Notes under the pieces: model-generated
What the model was told of the DNA's origin: nothing
Database searches by the model: none
What the model saw: only the letters and a program-made list of their open reading frames with translations
Assembly: GCA_020466095.1 (NCBI GenBank)
Contig: CM035809.1
Span: 21,341,869 to 21,405,868, forward strand
Reading direction: 5' to 3'
DNA: 64,000 nucleotides
From: Chlorops oryzae
Lineage: Eukaryota > Arthropoda > Insecta > Diptera > Chloropidae
Made by a program: the position numbers and the translations under genes
In this document: positions 27,201 through 40,179 of the stretch, in pieces
How positions within the stretch are numbered: the stretch's first letter is position 1
How the letters are laid out: each line of letters opens with the position of its first letter

Positions 27201-27599
27201 TCGAAAAATTCCTCTGAACTGTCGGAATCTGTTGTCTTATCCATGATGTTTTTGCCAGCTAAATACTTGGCTCCTCTTTTAATGATTTTGTGCAATGATT
27301 ACTCTACTTGATTACTCTTAAGGTCTATTCTGGATTTCCCCTCAGTAATATATATAATTCATTTTATACATGAATTTCAATGATAAAATTCAGGTCATTC
27401 TTCTGCTGATAATATTCGCAAATTTTCGCGAATGCGAATGTCAAACATGCGAATATTCGTTGCAACACTAAAGCGCACATCCGAATGAGTGAAAACATAC
27501 CTGTTCAATTGAGGTAATTGTGGAAACTTTCTCATCGTCGAATCGATATTGCTTTATTTGTGTGAAATTCCGAAATGGCAGCCTTTGTTCCGAGTCCAT
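24242..27599 (-). CDS. FntB: Protein farnesyltransferase subunit beta
   Basis: This is the catalytic beta subunit that, with the alpha subunit, transfers farnesyl to the cysteine of C-terminal CaaX motifs on Ras-like proteins in the cytosol. On the minus strand the exons are 27599-27501, 25690-25440, 25377-24942, 24881-24749, 24685-24583 and 24518-24242, giving 432 residues. The alpha-alpha barrel repeats are visible as GGFGGGPGQ, YEGGFGG, HGGYTFCAIAAL and GGFQGR blocks. Zinc ligands fit Asp285 and Cys287 (LVDGCYSFW) and His347 (LYHTCYTLSG). The C terminus is serine-rich. Intron 1 is 1.8 kb and contains a 680-base minisatellite. It shares an 868-base divergent promoter region with the membrane-protein gene to the right. 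Confidence 0.96.
26401..27072. repeat. Pyrimidine-rich minisatellite in FntB intron 1
   Basis: About 670 bases consist of variants of the 12-base unit AATTTTTTCTCC, with CTTCC and CTCCC variants. The array lies wholly inside FntB intron 1. Its minus-strand frame reads as a lysine/glutamate-rich peptide, which is a repeat artefact rather than a gene. Confidence 0.95.
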
Positions 27600-28466
27600 T
27601 TCTGGTTACTAATCTCCTTATTATCTTCAATATTTATTTCAATCGATATATATAAACTTTGAACTAAAAAAACCGATAAAAATAACTGAGACGAGTAAAA
27701 TCCTTCGAGTCCCGCTCTCAGAATTTTATTTTTTGACAATCAGACAGTTGGAATGGGTAAAACATATCGATATATCGCGGTTGATGATATTTCATTTTTC
27801 TCGACATCAAAAATAATTACTTAAATTGATATAAAGGGCTATAATGTAAAATATATTATCTCAAAGAAGGACTTTTTTGTAAATAGTTCGGCTGACGGCA
27901 CCAAAATTGTGCTTGAAATTTACATCAAAGAATACAATTTATCTTACGATCCCATGTAAAAACATCGATGCAATGTATATCGATATTTTTTCTCAGATTG
28001 CCCATCCGTACTGAGGAAATAATACGCAATGTGCTGTGACAGCTAAAGGTGCGTCTATTGTGACGCGAATTTTGTATCGAAACGAATAAGCGTAAAAAGT
28101 GTCGGCAAAAAAGCGTTAATTTTTTGAAAAAAAAACTGCACAAAGAAAAATTAAGATAATTTTCGCAAATAATTGTAAGGGGTTTCTCTAAAACGTGTAT
28201 TTTCCTCGAAAGCTCGTAAATCTAGAAAACTTAATATGCCTGCCACACGCAGATCGAAATTGCTTAATTTAAAAAAATTTCAGAACAAAATTTGACATTT
28301 GAAATTAACGCAATTTAAAAATTTTGTATAAAGATTTTACACTTCTTTTTACATGCCAAAAAAAAAAAAAAAATGGGATGAAGCAACCACTGAAAGGAAA
28401 GTAATCAAATTAATCTATAAAGTTTCTATAGTGAAAACAATGCCGTATTAATCTAATATAGGAAAA
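27600..28466. promoter_or_regulatory. Divergent promoter region with two exact DRE-type sites
   Basis: These 868 bases separate the divergent start codons of FntB and the membrane-protein gene. Exact TATCGATA lies at 27765-27772 and 27978-27985, and related ATCGAT sites near 27650 and 27965. No TATA box is obvious. The layout fits a bidirectional housekeeping promoter; transcription starts are not known. Confidence 0.5.
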
Positions 28467-29477
28467 ATGGATTTAATTTTGAAGATAATTTTATTGTTAG
28501 TTCTATCCCAAGACGTTGATGCAGTTTTAAAAGTTGAAAACGTAACCGTACGCACACCGAGACCCAGTGATGTGGGACTTATTATAGGTTCATTATGAAG
28601 CTAATAAATGTCCGAAAAATTCATTATTTTTTTCTATGTTCATTTCAGATGTGACCCTCAAGAATGACGTTGATAGAGAAAGTGGCGATTTTCTAGATGT
28701 CAGTGTAGGCTCCGTAGAGCCTTGTTTGATCTACACCAATCCAAATCAAGATGATGTAACCGAAGTGTATTAATTAATCCCCAAAAGTAATTACCTTATT
28801 ATTTTTTTTTTAGATATTTCAAGGCTGGTATATAATAGGAGGGGACTTGGGTTGCATTGATGCGGGTGAAACGGATACGGTATCCCTGGTCTTGCCGACT
28901 GATGTGAGAGATGAAACCGAAGGCCTTACTAAATTATTTAATTATAAAAAATTCTTAGTCACTTTTTAACAGAGTTGGCCATTGTCCATTTGTGATCACT
29001 TCCACGAATTCCAATAGCGAACAATTCCATTTGAATGAAAATGTACAGTTTGATACTAGTTTCCCTGCAATTGACCCTGACTCGACTGGTATTCGCAGAT
29101 GTAAGTAGAAATCCGTTGGGCGCGATTTTAAATACATAATCGTTTGATTGGCTTTTTCGTTTCACAGATAAAAATTATAGAGATTGTAATAACTATGACT
29201 TGGATTACTTGAATAATTGTAGGCCGGTTAATTGTAAAGCCCGTTACTTTGGATTGCGAAATTTCTTCAACCCTAATTCTAATCGGTGTGAAGAGATTAC
29301 TCGCTGTGAGGAAGAAATGGTAAGATACAAATTTCTTTTTACTTCTCTCTTCTCTTTTACTTTCCCTCTCTCCCTTTCTTTCTTTCTATATTTCTATATT
29401 TCTCATCTCACTGACTTTTTCCCTCGTCTTTCTCTCTTTCTCTTATTTTTCGTCACTTATTCTTTCTCTTTCTTTCC

Positions 29478-29524
<47 letters not shown>

Positions 29525-29623
29525 CTCTCTCTCTTCCTCTCTTTCTCTCTCTCTACCCATCTCTCTCTCTCTCTCTCTCTCTCTTCTCTATCTCTTTCTC
29601 TACTCTCTCTTCTCTCTCTCTAT

Positions 29624-29663
<40 letters not shown>

Positions 29664-30638
29664 GAAATCTTTCTCTATCTCTTCTCATCTCCTCTCTTTT
29701 TCTCTATCTCTCTTCATCTTTCTATCTCTATCTCTGTCTATCTCCCTCTCTATCTCAACCTCTCTATCTCTTATCTTTTTTTATCTCTCTATCTCTTCTC
29801 TATTCTTTATTCAAGTTATACGATCCCCTGACCAATGAGTGTGTCGATCCGAGTTCGAAAGCTACAAAGAAAACTGCAAGAGAAGTGAATTCCGAAAAAT
29901 ACAAGGAATACAGCGAATATTCCGACACAGAAGACACTGTAAGTTAAATGAATTTTCTCTTATTATAAGAATTTAATTTCAAACTATTATTGAACATAGT
30001 TTGATCCATCTGACGTTCCGGCACCGACCCTCGAAGATCATGAGGAAAATCAAAAGCGTGAAACTCCGAAAATCGAGGATTATGAGAAACCAAGTGATCA
30101 GAAACTTGTGGTCTCTGAAGGGGCATACCTACTGAAAGGAATTTTCGATGGCTTGATTCTAGTAAGCTTTGAAAGTTAATAAGTTATTAGCAGGGCAGCC
30201 ACAAATATTTATACATACCCATTCTCCCAAACTCCCTTTATATATTGAATTTCCAATTTGTTTGGAAAAAGAGGAATTTTTTCAAAGTCGCTGGGGAAAA
30301 AATTGCCAGTTCGAACTTTTAAATGAAAAAAATTGGTATATTTGAAAAAAAAAATGGATGATTCATTAAATATTTGTGGCTGCCCCAGTCATTCGAATAT
30401 TAATTACGTACGACTTTTAAACGTCAAGATCATTTTTGTTCTTATACTTCAGGTTGTCGCTACAATTCTCGTTTATCTTCTCATCTGTTTTGCAATATTT
30501 GTAATTGTCACATGGATTTCGAGACGTCAAGGTGGACATGATTCGTTGATATTTCCAACCACACCGTCTGCTTCGGATAAAACTATACAACTTCCTTCGT
30601 CAACCACTTTGTTTCAGAGGCTCAGTCTGGAACGTTGA
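28467..30638 (+). CDS. Type I single-pass membrane protein, family not recognised
   Basis: Exons are 28467-28587, 28649-28755, 28814-28903, 28959-29100, 29168-29319, 29816-29938, 30000-30161 and 30453-30638, giving 360 residues. A signal peptide is seen at 1-19 (MDLILKIILLLVLSQDVDA). The ectodomain has a beta-rich-looking part, with FQGWYIIGGDLGCIDAGETD, then a cysteine-rich part, with CNNYDLDYLNNCRPVNC followed by FFNPNSNRCEEITRC and LYDPLTNECVDP. The last block loosely recalls chitin-binding peritrophin modules, but the match is weak. A charged, acidic stalk precedes a membrane segment at about 295-320 and a 40-residue cytoplasmic tail beginning SRRQGG. The exon 1 donor (GTTCAT) is weak. 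AATAAA is at 30707. It is probably a cell-surface protein; its function is unknown. Confidence 0.85.
29338..29810. repeat. (CT)n array in an intron
   Basis: This is a long, imperfect TCTCTC tract between exons 5 and 6 of the membrane-protein gene. It runs into the acceptor TTATTCAAG at 29815, so it supplies the polypyrimidine tract of that splice site. Confidence 0.9.
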
Positions 30639-30712
30639 GAATGGTGGGGGTATATTTGGTTCTTAGAGATATTTTTTTTATCTATATTCCTTGTGGTGGT
30701 CTATTAAATAAA

Positions 30713-31320
30713 ATTTAACTTTCTTAATTAGAGCACAAAATGAAAGAAATCGGATTTAATTTTGCATTAATCCAACGCCGAAAAGTATGCAGAGTTAGGA
30801 GATTTTAATATTAAAATATATTCAACAAATCCACACGTATGCAACCAGCTACAATCAAATCTACAGTTGATTAAAATTGGTTCTATATGCTAGCATTGAT
30901 TGAATATTTGCAGGAGTTGTTGCGCTATTGGAAACCAGGCATAATGCCTGCGCTTTAATTTCATCTGTTCCAGAGACTTGCAATTGTTTGTGAGCACTTA
31001 TTCCTCGGTCACACGGGGCGAAAATGATTGCGCAATAATTAAAATGGTATACAAAGACACTCGATGAAAAGGGGTAGTTTCGTCCAACAATTAGGGCTTC
31101 TCAATCTTTTCCATGCAAACAAGAATTTTCTAAACATGTTTTCAACGTCTGATCGGGCACTTAGCTGAATTTTATATTGTATTAAATAGATGGGTTTTCC
31201 ATCGTCTCTCTCACACTTTACAAGGTTGAAGTGAATGCATTTATTTTCCTTTATTGTGCAATTATTTACTTCATATTTGAGCTTGAAATGGCTTGAAAAA
31301 TCTGGCAGCACTTGCATTAA
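30713..31320. other. Intergenic DNA
   Basis: Past the poly(A) signal at 30707 there is no supported exon. It ends at the TTAA that borders the first piggyBac-like MITE. Confidence 0.4.
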
Positions 31321-31604
31321 CCCTAGAATGGTAAACATATTTTTTTTCTCTGTAATGGTAACCTTCGCCTGTGAGGCGACTTTTTAAGAAAACGCATATT
31401 TATTCTTAAAAAAAAACAAATATTTATTAAACCAAAAATGAGAATATATTGAATGCATGTCTAATAACAAAAATTAACAAAAACCTATTCATTTTTTTCA
31501 TATTTTATATACATATAACGCGTTAATACGAGTAAGCGTTCAGGAAATATCGCAAAAAAAAAAAAATTTGCTTCGCCTCACAGGCTATGTTTACCATTCT
31601 AGGG
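31321..31604. mobile_element. PiggyBac-like MITE flanked by TTAA
   Basis: It is flanked by TTAA at 31317-31320 and 31605-31608. The ends are inverted repeats CCCTAGAATGGTAAACATA. The start CCCTAGA matches the ends typical of piggyBac elements. A second inverted pair, TCGCCTGTGAGGCGA-like, lies inside. It is 284 bases with no coding capacity. Confidence 0.85.
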
Positions 31605-31761
31605 TTAAATCAATTCTTAGCTAATCAGTGATGCCAGATTGTGAAATTTTTATCATTATGTGGGATTTTTTTAAATAAGAAGAATTCATGTAAAAATGAA
31701 GTGAATCAGAAATTTTCTGAAATGTATTTTCCCTTAGCAAAAAATCGCTTCAACTATTTAA

Positions 31762-31891
31762 CCCTTTAACGCATACAGGACAAATTTGTATCCACATAAG
31801 TATAACGATTTAAAGCAATGTTGTAACTATTAAATTCTATCAATCGTTAATATTATATGTGGGGCAGATTGGTTCCAAAGGCGTTAAAGGG
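31762..31891. mobile_element. Short TTAA-flanked element, CCCTTTAACGC ends
   Basis: TTAA lies at 31758-31761 and 31892-31895. Perfect 11-base inverted ends read CCCTTTAACGC. It is 130 bases, non-coding, and only 150 bases from the previous TTAA element. Confidence 0.7.
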
Positions 31892-31895
31892 TTAA

Positions 31896-33097
31896 AAAGT
31901 GGTTTATGTTAAACATTTTCCAACATCAAACTGAAAAAAAGGCATTTTTGGAATATATCCCATAAAAAAGCTGCACTCAAGTCAATGTTATAATGTACCG
32001 TTAATAGTTTCCCAGTTCTTATCTCATCTCGAAAACGGATCTCTCTCAGTTCATTTAAAATTCCTCAACGCCGAAAACCATCAAGATGAGAAATTAAAAA
32101 AGAATTCAGACAATAAACAAATATTACATGTTTTCTTTGAAAAAAAGAAACAAAAATAATAATAGCAAAAAAAATCACGACTCCCAAGAACGAATTCTCA
32201 AAGGATCACTGCCACCTTAATGAGAATGACAAAGGTCTAACGATATGTATATCGGCATGAATTAAAAACACCCATTGAAGGACAAACGATCACGAATTCA
32301 ATGTCGTTTCTGTTTTCATGTTAAGACATGATTTTCCAGCATACGTCCTTTTTGATATTATTCCAAAGGATATTTATCATCGAGGGTTGTTTGATCACGA
32401 CATTGTGCGGTGCGCTCCTCAGCGTAAATAATAATTAAAAAATAGAAAAACGACCAAGGGCAAAGAAATTTTATAAAGCACATTTCTCATTCTCAATTGT
32501 TCTTTGTTTTCTTTTTTTTCTTTTTTTTCTCTCATATCAAGGTTTGTAGATCTGCGCATGCGTAGCTCGATATCGGAAGTACGGATTCGCTTTGTTATGT
32601 ATATGAGCACCGCGGCTTATTGTCGCTTTAAAGTCAGAGGCATAAATACCGATCCCAACAGGCGACTACAATTAGAGCAATCTACCCTCGTTTAAAATGA
32701 ATATATTCGCTTTGAGAAAATTATGAAATTATTGGAAAGACGCTGAGAATTCTTCGAAGAACACGTGTTTTGCCTCCTTCTCTTTGAATCCTTGAATCCT
32801 GTTTCCATTTATTGCGCACATACATATGTATATGAAAAAGACAGCTGCAAAAATATACGCAAATCACACGCACAAACACAAATACACACAGACACACACA
32901 GAGTGCCGTAGAAGAAAAAATTGCAAACGGGAATTCAAAGAAAAAAATCGCAAATGGAAAGCAGAAAACAGGACACGCAGGACAACATACAGATGTTCAG
33001 AGTCGTTCATTCAACAGAACACGTGCCATCAGCCTGGAAGCTATCTAACCAGTTAGCCTGTGTAATCATTCAACAAATCCTGCGTTCTTTTTTCCAT
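31896..33097. other. Gene-free stretch
   Basis: No exon is supported. The CACACACAG-type tract near 32870-32900 is the main simple repeat. Open frames here are short and lack splice signals in phase. Confidence 0.4.
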
Positions 33098-33835
33098 GCG
33101 ATCCCGAGGCGTGTTTCTTTAGCATAAATTTCCTTTTGAAAGGATATTTGTACATAGAGAAGGATAATTTGAGGAGAATTGAAAGATGGCATTGAAATAT
33201 TAGTTCAATTTACTAGGTAGATGCTATGTAGACTTAAGGTAGATACTTTTATGCGTCCCAGGGATCTAAAATAATATTACTTTCTTTAAATGTTTTCTGA
33301 CTTGAGATCATCTCCAGTCCTGTAGGGGGAGAGAGTCTAAAGAATATGAAGTCTCACAATATGCGTATATTTTGTAGAAAGTACTTTTGGGACGTCTTAG
33401 TATTCACTTCAAATAATCTTCAGAGGGCTCGCACCCCGAGTCATTACACCATCTCTGGATCAGTCTATGGACCTTTTCTTTGGATTGCTGTTTTCACGAC
33501 TCTCCAACGGGACACCAAGGAAAGATTCCTCCCATACTTAAATCTCTTCTCAACGGGCCTAATCAATCTGTAAAAGCTACTTGGTTCACTTTTGAAACGA
33601 TTGTAGAACAAACACCCTTGTACTTGAAGTATCTTGACCCAACAAAACTACCAGTAGATATCGTAATCTTCACTAGAAAATAGCCTCCTTTTATTACTCT
33701 AGAACAGAAACTAGGGAAAAGATCGTAAAGAAGAAAATCTTTCTGAGTTTGAAGGCGTGAATATTAGATCGATGTATTCAAGTCCGTAGAGACAAAGTTC
33801 CAGGGAGAAATTGAATGAAGGCCTCAACGAAAAAG
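33098..33835 (+). repeat. Unknown dispersed repeat, copy A
   Basis: Copy A is matched in reverse orientation by copies B (35190-35792) and C (35793-36195). Shared blocks include AAGGTAGATACTTTTATGCG, GAGGGCTCGCACCCCGAGTC and TTTGAAGGCGTGAATATTAG in one orientation or the other. No terminal repeats, target duplication or coding domain were found, so its class is unknown. Confidence 0.75.
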
Positions 33836-35189
33836 TAAAAAATAAATTATCTTCTATTATAAATCTATCATAAAACAGATTGAGAAGAATTCTTTCAAGA
33901 TCCATTTGTGATAGGACATGTTAACTTTCAATCAATGCTGGTCGGAATCAGAAAGGAGTTCCATTAAGTTCTGTGATTACATATAATAATCATTATTATG
34001 GTCCGTGGAGCTGATGAACCCTAAATGAAACATTAGAAAAATCTCAAACTTTTTGAGAGGAAATAATGATTATTCTAGACCTCCGATGGGGAATACTACA
34101 CATTTTTATCCAGGCTAACGAAAATGTCCCGAATCCATATTTGAGAAGGCATTAAAATAGACTGAAATTTCTCTCTCTCTCTCTCTACGAGCAGGCTTTA
34201 GTTGAAGAACTGATGAAGCTTGTTCAACAGCGATGCTCTCATCCACGATCATCTTCAGGACATCAAGCTTAATCTTGATAGCTTCAGCTGCTTGGAAGGA
34301 ATGTCCATTCATTGGCAAATAAAAATTACTTACGCTTTCTTATTTAGTTTATTTACGATCAATTCTATATTGCAACTAATTTTTATAGATTTCCATCAAA
34401 ATAATTATTTCCTTAAGTAAGGCGAAATGATTTGATTTACTCACATTAACTGCGCCCCGTTGATCCATTAATCACGTTTGGAAACACGTTCCTCGGCGGC
34501 AGCAACCTTTTCCCCGGAGTTATGACAAAAGGAGAACAGCTTTCGAGAAAACAACACATAAAATAAAAACACAATAAAATCTGAAACATCTGGAGGGTCT
34601 TTTCTCTTCTCGGTTTATAAACAAGTATTCGAAAACGATCTAGTAAATCGTCTCAAAGAAATCTATCGAGCGAATTTTCGAGGGCACCCAGCAACAGAAA
34701 TGTAGACATAAGAAAAAATAAATGCTTTAAAGCGCGTTTCTTTTATTTTATTGTTATTATTCCTTTTTTTTTTATTGCCTTACGTTTTCATTGTTCTTTT
34801 CTTTTGGCTCCTTCGTTTTTGGCTACCGAATCATTGAAGTGTACTAAAACTGGTTCGAAGGCTTTTGTATAGTCGACTAGAGATACAAAACACCTTTAAG
34901 GACAATGTGACGGCGAATAAGACAAGGACTATGACAAGAGCACAAACAACGACGAAGAAAGGAAGAAACGGAAAAATAAATATATAAAAAAGTACTTCCA
35001 CAACAAAAGGATATAAAGGATAGTATGAGGAGCAGTTTGAAGATCACTTCGTATTGTTCGGCATGTTATGATTTTCGGGAGCAGATGGTATCATGAAGGA
35101 GTAAAAGCAAAGGAATGAAAAAGGATAGCATATTGGGCAGAAGCGGACGATTTTAATTTTTCATTGGGGCCGTCATAACACTTTTCCCC
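33836..35189. other. Spacer between inverted repeat copies
   Basis: No exon is supported. It holds a short CT tract near 34170-34190 and AT-rich sequence. It is the loop of the inverted duplication formed by copies A and B. Confidence 0.4.
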
Positions 35190-36195
35190 TGGAAATTTCT
35201 TTCTACGGACTTGAATACATCGATCTAATATTCACGCCTTCAAACTCAGAAAGTTTTTCTTCTTTACGATCTTTCCCTAGTTTCTGTTCTAGAGTAATAA
35301 AAGGAGGCTATTTTCTAGTGAAGATTACGATATCTACTGGTAGTTTGTTGGGTTAAGATACTTCAAGTACAAGGGTGTTTGTTCTACAATCGTTTTAAAA
35401 GTGACCCAAGTAGCTTTTTCGGATTGATTAGGCCCGTTGAGAAGAGTTTAAGTACGGGAGGAATCTTTCCTTGGTGTCCCCTAGGAGTGTCGTGAAAACA
35501 GCAAATCAAAGAAAAGGTCCTAAGACAGATCCGGAGGTGATGAAATGACTCGGGGTCCCTAAAGATAGTGCGAGCCCTCTGAAGATAATTTGAAGTGAAT
35601 AGTAGGACGTCCCAAAAGTACCTTCTACAAAAAATTACAGATATTGGGAGACTTCAAAACTTTTAGACTTCCTGTTCGTCTCTCTCCCTATAGGACTTTA
35701 TTTTAGACCCTTAGGACGCATAAAAGCATCTACCTTAAGTCTACATAGCATCTACCTAGTAAATTGAACTAATATTTCAATGCTATCTTTCACCGAAAAC
35801 AGCGAAACAAAGGCAAGGTCCTTAGACTGATCCAGAGATGGTGAAATGACTCGGGGCCCCCTAAAGATATTGCGAGCCCACTGAAGATAATTAGAAGTAA
35901 ACAGTACGAACTCCCAAAAGTACCTACCTATTAAAAAAATACGGATATTGTGAGACTTCATATCCTTTAGACTCTCTCCCCCTACAGGACTGGAGATGAT
36001 CTCAAGTAAGAAGACATCTAAATACACTAATATTATTTCAGACCCTTAGGATACATAAATACATCTACCTTTGTGTCCTCGTAAATCGAACTAATACTTC
36101 AATGATGTCGTTCATATCTCCCCATTTTAACCTTTCCTCTAATCTTTCAAAGGAAAATTTTTATCCAAAGAAACATGCCTCGGGATGGTATGGAA
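35190..36195 (-). repeat. Unknown dispersed repeat, copies B and C in tandem
   Basis: Two partial copies lie head to tail, both inverted relative to copy A. B (35190-35792) matches A from about 33187 to 33835. C (35793-36195) matches A from 33098 to about 33500, including the end block with AAAGAAACATGCCTCGGGAT. Each copy has diverged by scattered substitutions and short gaps. Confidence 0.75.
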
Positions 36196-38306
36196 ACAGA
36201 TCAAAAGGGTTGATGAATGATTTAACAGGGCTAACTAATCCATACAAGCCTGATCACCAATAGCATAGCCTTTGCTTCTGTCACTCCCTATAAATGTCTC
36301 GAGATAAATGAACTCGTGATTTTCGTGTTTAAGAAGGAGCCACCCAGATGATTCCCCCAAACTCCATTAGAACCCATAAGATCCGAATAATTTCTTTAAA
36401 AGCAGGCTGTTAATTTTTTACTTCTCTTTGAGCTTGCTCCTTGAAGGCAATGCATTTATATTACCCAAACTAAATACCACTCAATTAACGTCTCTTTAAC
36501 TAATCTATTTCCATTTCAATCCTTTCGATGTGTCCAATTGCAAGTGACCACAAAGCTTTTCAAATATAAATACCCCACTCGAATGGAATGCCGAAGAACA
36601 AGTGCTCCTCCCTGAAAACTCGAACGTCTTACTCAATAAATCCGCAACATTGTAGCTACAAGTTTCGTCGAATCAACTCGCTTCCCATGACACATTACGT
36701 TAATCGAAGCGTAATCTTCAAGCGTCCAACAACATTTACATACAAATCAATTTAAAAAAAAAAGAGACAAATTACTTCAATTCCAACAACGCGTTCAACT
36801 GCTCAAGGATAATAAGAAAGAAAAAAACAAAGCAAAAAACAAATCAGGAAAAAAATCGATGAGATGTAACCGATTAACTACCGTCACGGTAGGCGCTTAG
36901 AACCAGAAGCTTTTCAAATGGACAAACAACCAACCAACTGGACTTGGAACCCACAAACTGAATTGCCTAAGACACACAATTTGCGATAAGAATCACAGTC
37001 TACACAATCTCATCGAGATTCGATGTTTAAAATGCATACAAGGAAATAAAGATTCGAACGAGATTCGCAACAAAAGAAAAACAAATTTCTTAGCCATCCA
37101 TGAGGCACCAACGTCCTCCCATCGAAATGCTAGACGAAATCTGCTCCCAAATCTAGAACCGTAAGTTGTAAGACTTTGATTGCTCTCGCTCTACAATCCA
37201 GCTGTGTGGAGAAAAAAAAAATAGTGGAAAATAAAAACTCGTCCTATTAAGAGAACTCCACTCCAATTCAAGTTGATCCAATTCGCGTTATTTGTTCCAG
37301 CTTCGTTCACTTCGATCGCCTGGAGTGTATGGCGAGCACATAAACGACTGCCTCATTTCATTGGCAAAACGATAAGACAGCAGGAGACTACTTTTTTGCA
37401 CATAGGGCACACAGCTCATAATGATTAGAGCCGGGATTTTCTCTTCTCTTGCCCCTTCACGATCGTTCTTCATCTACTTGTTCTTTTCATCCTAGCTGGC
37501 AGCGTCTGGAACTGAAAGTAGTGCGAAACTGTAAATTTCCGAATATCAATTCGGAATTCCAAATCGTTTTGTTTTCTTTTTCTTGCTTGATCATTCAATT
37601 GCATTGATTTATTGTGGGGATAATGAGCTGCCATGGGGTAATCTTGAAGTGGGTGAAATAGTAGAAGCCATGTGTGCAGTTATAGAAAAAGTTAGGAGTT
37701 CTCTCATTTTATAGAGAAGAAGGAAGAAGAAGTGGGAAGGAAACCCGCTTGCAGAGATAAATTTTACAAGTTTGGTCTATGAAGAAAATTTTTAATAAGG
37801 AGTGAAAAATGTTTCCATCGCTAGAGAAATTGATCTGAATTAAAAAGGTTCCGCCGCCGGATTGTGTGCAGTTACTGCAACTGACAATATGACCCGGAAG
37901 CGTGAAGAATGTATTACGCTTAGATATATCATTGTCACTGTCACTGTCTGCTGTAATTAAAAGTATCTTCAATTCAGGCACTTTTCCTCAATACAACTCG
38001 GTTTGCCGAAATAGATGAGGGTCTTCAGGGCCCATGTTACAGCATATTGCAGTCATATAATTAGACAGGAGCTGATCCATGCTGTAGTATATGGGAGGGA
38101 AAATCCATAGTAAGAAAAGGTTATTAATGTATAATATTGGACCTAAATATATACATAAATTGGAAGTCAACTTGTAAAAAGTGAGCCCTTTTCGTGGAGA
38201 TTTCTAAAGGATGTGTTACTGTGTGACCTGCCACCTTTTATGGACCCAAAACTTCAATAATATTTGATACTCTACACAGTACCTTTTGTGGGATTGGGCT
38301 TGGTTA
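36196..38306. other. Gene-free stretch
   Basis: No gene, RNA or clear repeat was recognised. Base composition is less AT-biased than in flanking repeats, and the sequence looks unique. It could hold regulatory elements that I cannot identify by eye. Confidence 0.4.
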
Positions 38307-38722
38307 TACCAATTAACAAAAATTCGGACGTTCACATACAGGAAGACTTCCCTTGAACCAACGATCCAGCCTATAGAGAGAAAGAGGCATTGTAGGGGGA
38401 TAGTTTCTTTAAGGCTTGAGGTATTTAGGACTCTTCACCATGTTCAAAAATACCCCAAGAAACAATTTTCCCAGGTCGAGAGCTTCCTCTCTAGGGAGCT
38501 GAATATAGAGGGTATACCAATAAAGAAAAATTTGGACGTTATCATACAGGAAGACTTCCCTTGAACAACGATCCGGCCTATAGAGAGAAAGAGGCATTGT
38601 AGGGGGATAGTTTCTTTAAGGCTTGAGGTATTTAGGACTCTTCACCATGTTCAAAGGTACCCCAAGAAACAATTTTCCCTAGGTCGAGAACTTTGTCTCT
38701 AGGGAGCTGAATATAGAGCTGT
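38307..38722. repeat. Tandem duplication, 208-base unit
   Basis: The unit beginning TACCAAT at 38307 is repeated at 38515. Shared blocks include ACAGGAAGACTTCCCTTGAA, GGCATTGTAGGGGGATAGTT and AGGGAGCTGAATATAGAG. Copies differ by a few substitutions and single-base gaps, so the duplication is fairly recent. Confidence 0.9.
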
Positions 38723-40179
38723 CTTAAAAACGATTTTTTTGTGTTAATCAAGGATCTTATCGACATAATTTTCCCTCAAGATTATTCAAATTGGGTATGA
38801 ATGGAGTCTGAAGCTGTTGTGAAGCTTTCCACAATTTTACTCTCCTTAGAAATTTCATCATTTCTGCTGTTAAGCTAGAAAAAATCTCATTATTTATGGA
38901 CGTTGCAGTGGGCGGACCACTCTCATTTCTCGCGAACGATACTAACTTATCATGGTCCATATAAAGTTGGAGTTTAAGGCTTCTCCCTGGAGAAGCAATA
39001 TAATATCATGAGACCTATCTGACAATGAGAATAGAACTTTCTTACCCTAGGAATTTTCGGTAGATTCGTAACCAGAAAATTATTCATCGTGAGTCATTTC
39101 AGAGGAGCATTTGAGCCACGAAATAACCCTTTAACGTAGGCTTAAGGTGGGTAAAACCCTTGTTATCAGAGACCATAATCCTTGGGATCCAGACATGCTT
39201 ATAAAACCCGATTTCGACCTTACACTTATAACCGTTTTTTAGAGTTTCCTGCCGTTAGTATCAGGGGTGTACGGAGAGTTGTTTAGAGGCTTTATTGAGG
39301 CTTCCGAATGGCGAAGATTTCCAAAAGAACATGGAAAATCAATCACAAGACCAAGTTCTATGCCTACGCGCCTGACTAGTGATCCAATTGAATCAGTTTC
39401 CGATCTTAATGAAGAATATATCGACTAATGATCTGTAATCGAAGCCTAACCAAGGATGAAGTTTGTTCCGTCGTTCACCAAATCTTTCTACATTCAAGTA
39501 AGCTTAGATCTTGAAGCATTTCCATCCTAGCTGGAGTAATCTACTATAGGATTACTCTTACTCTACCTGACGTGCATACATAGATATGTGTAAGTGCGAG
39601 TATATCCTCCTGTAGAATAACCTTCGAGATTTCCTTCTTCTTTCCATAACAATAGCCCAAATCAATCAAGAGGAGTGGCACCGAAAATCCTTCGAATTGA
39701 TTGAGACATATTTTTTTTTTTTGAATAATTGCCGCACGTAATTTTGACGACTCTGAGATTTCCCAAACCGATCGAACTACATAAGTGACATTCCATTCCC
39801 CAATGGCAATGCAATGCACTCGGCCATGCCGAAGTTATGCATTTCTAGTCATGCAGCAAATTGCGAAAAATGGTTATCCATAGAAATTATGAGCAATTGC
39901 TGATGCCATGGCTTTCTGTCGTTCGGATGAACGTCATATGAAGAAACAGGAATTTGGCAAGCGCGAGAAGATGAAAATTGAAAAGAAGACAGAATTGGGA
40001 AAAAGCAGAAAAGATATTTGTATGTACTTATGTACCTACAGACGTATGCAAACATCTGCCATAAATCTACCTGGTGCTCTCTCAATATCAACCACGTGGA
40101 TTTTGTCAAAAGGAATTATTGCTTCATTGTCCTTTATCTTTCTTTTTTTTTTTTTGCTTGTTTGTTTGTGCTTTAGAAA
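38723..40179. other. Gene-free stretch
   Basis: No defensible exon. An open frame on the plus strand from 39908 is long for this composition but its first part has no family signature; its last part is listed separately. Confidence 0.35.

Noticed and set aside
29200..29838. A 212-residue plus-strand frame.
   Set aside because: Only its first 40 codons are a true exon of the membrane-protein gene; the remainder is the intronic CT array after a good donor at 29320.
39908..40179. The first 90 codons of the 139-residue plus-strand frame, with a hydrophobic helix.
   Set aside because: The hydrophobic run comes from a T-rich tract that looks like a splice-acceptor pyrimidine tract; only the part after CTTTAG was kept, as a weak candidate.
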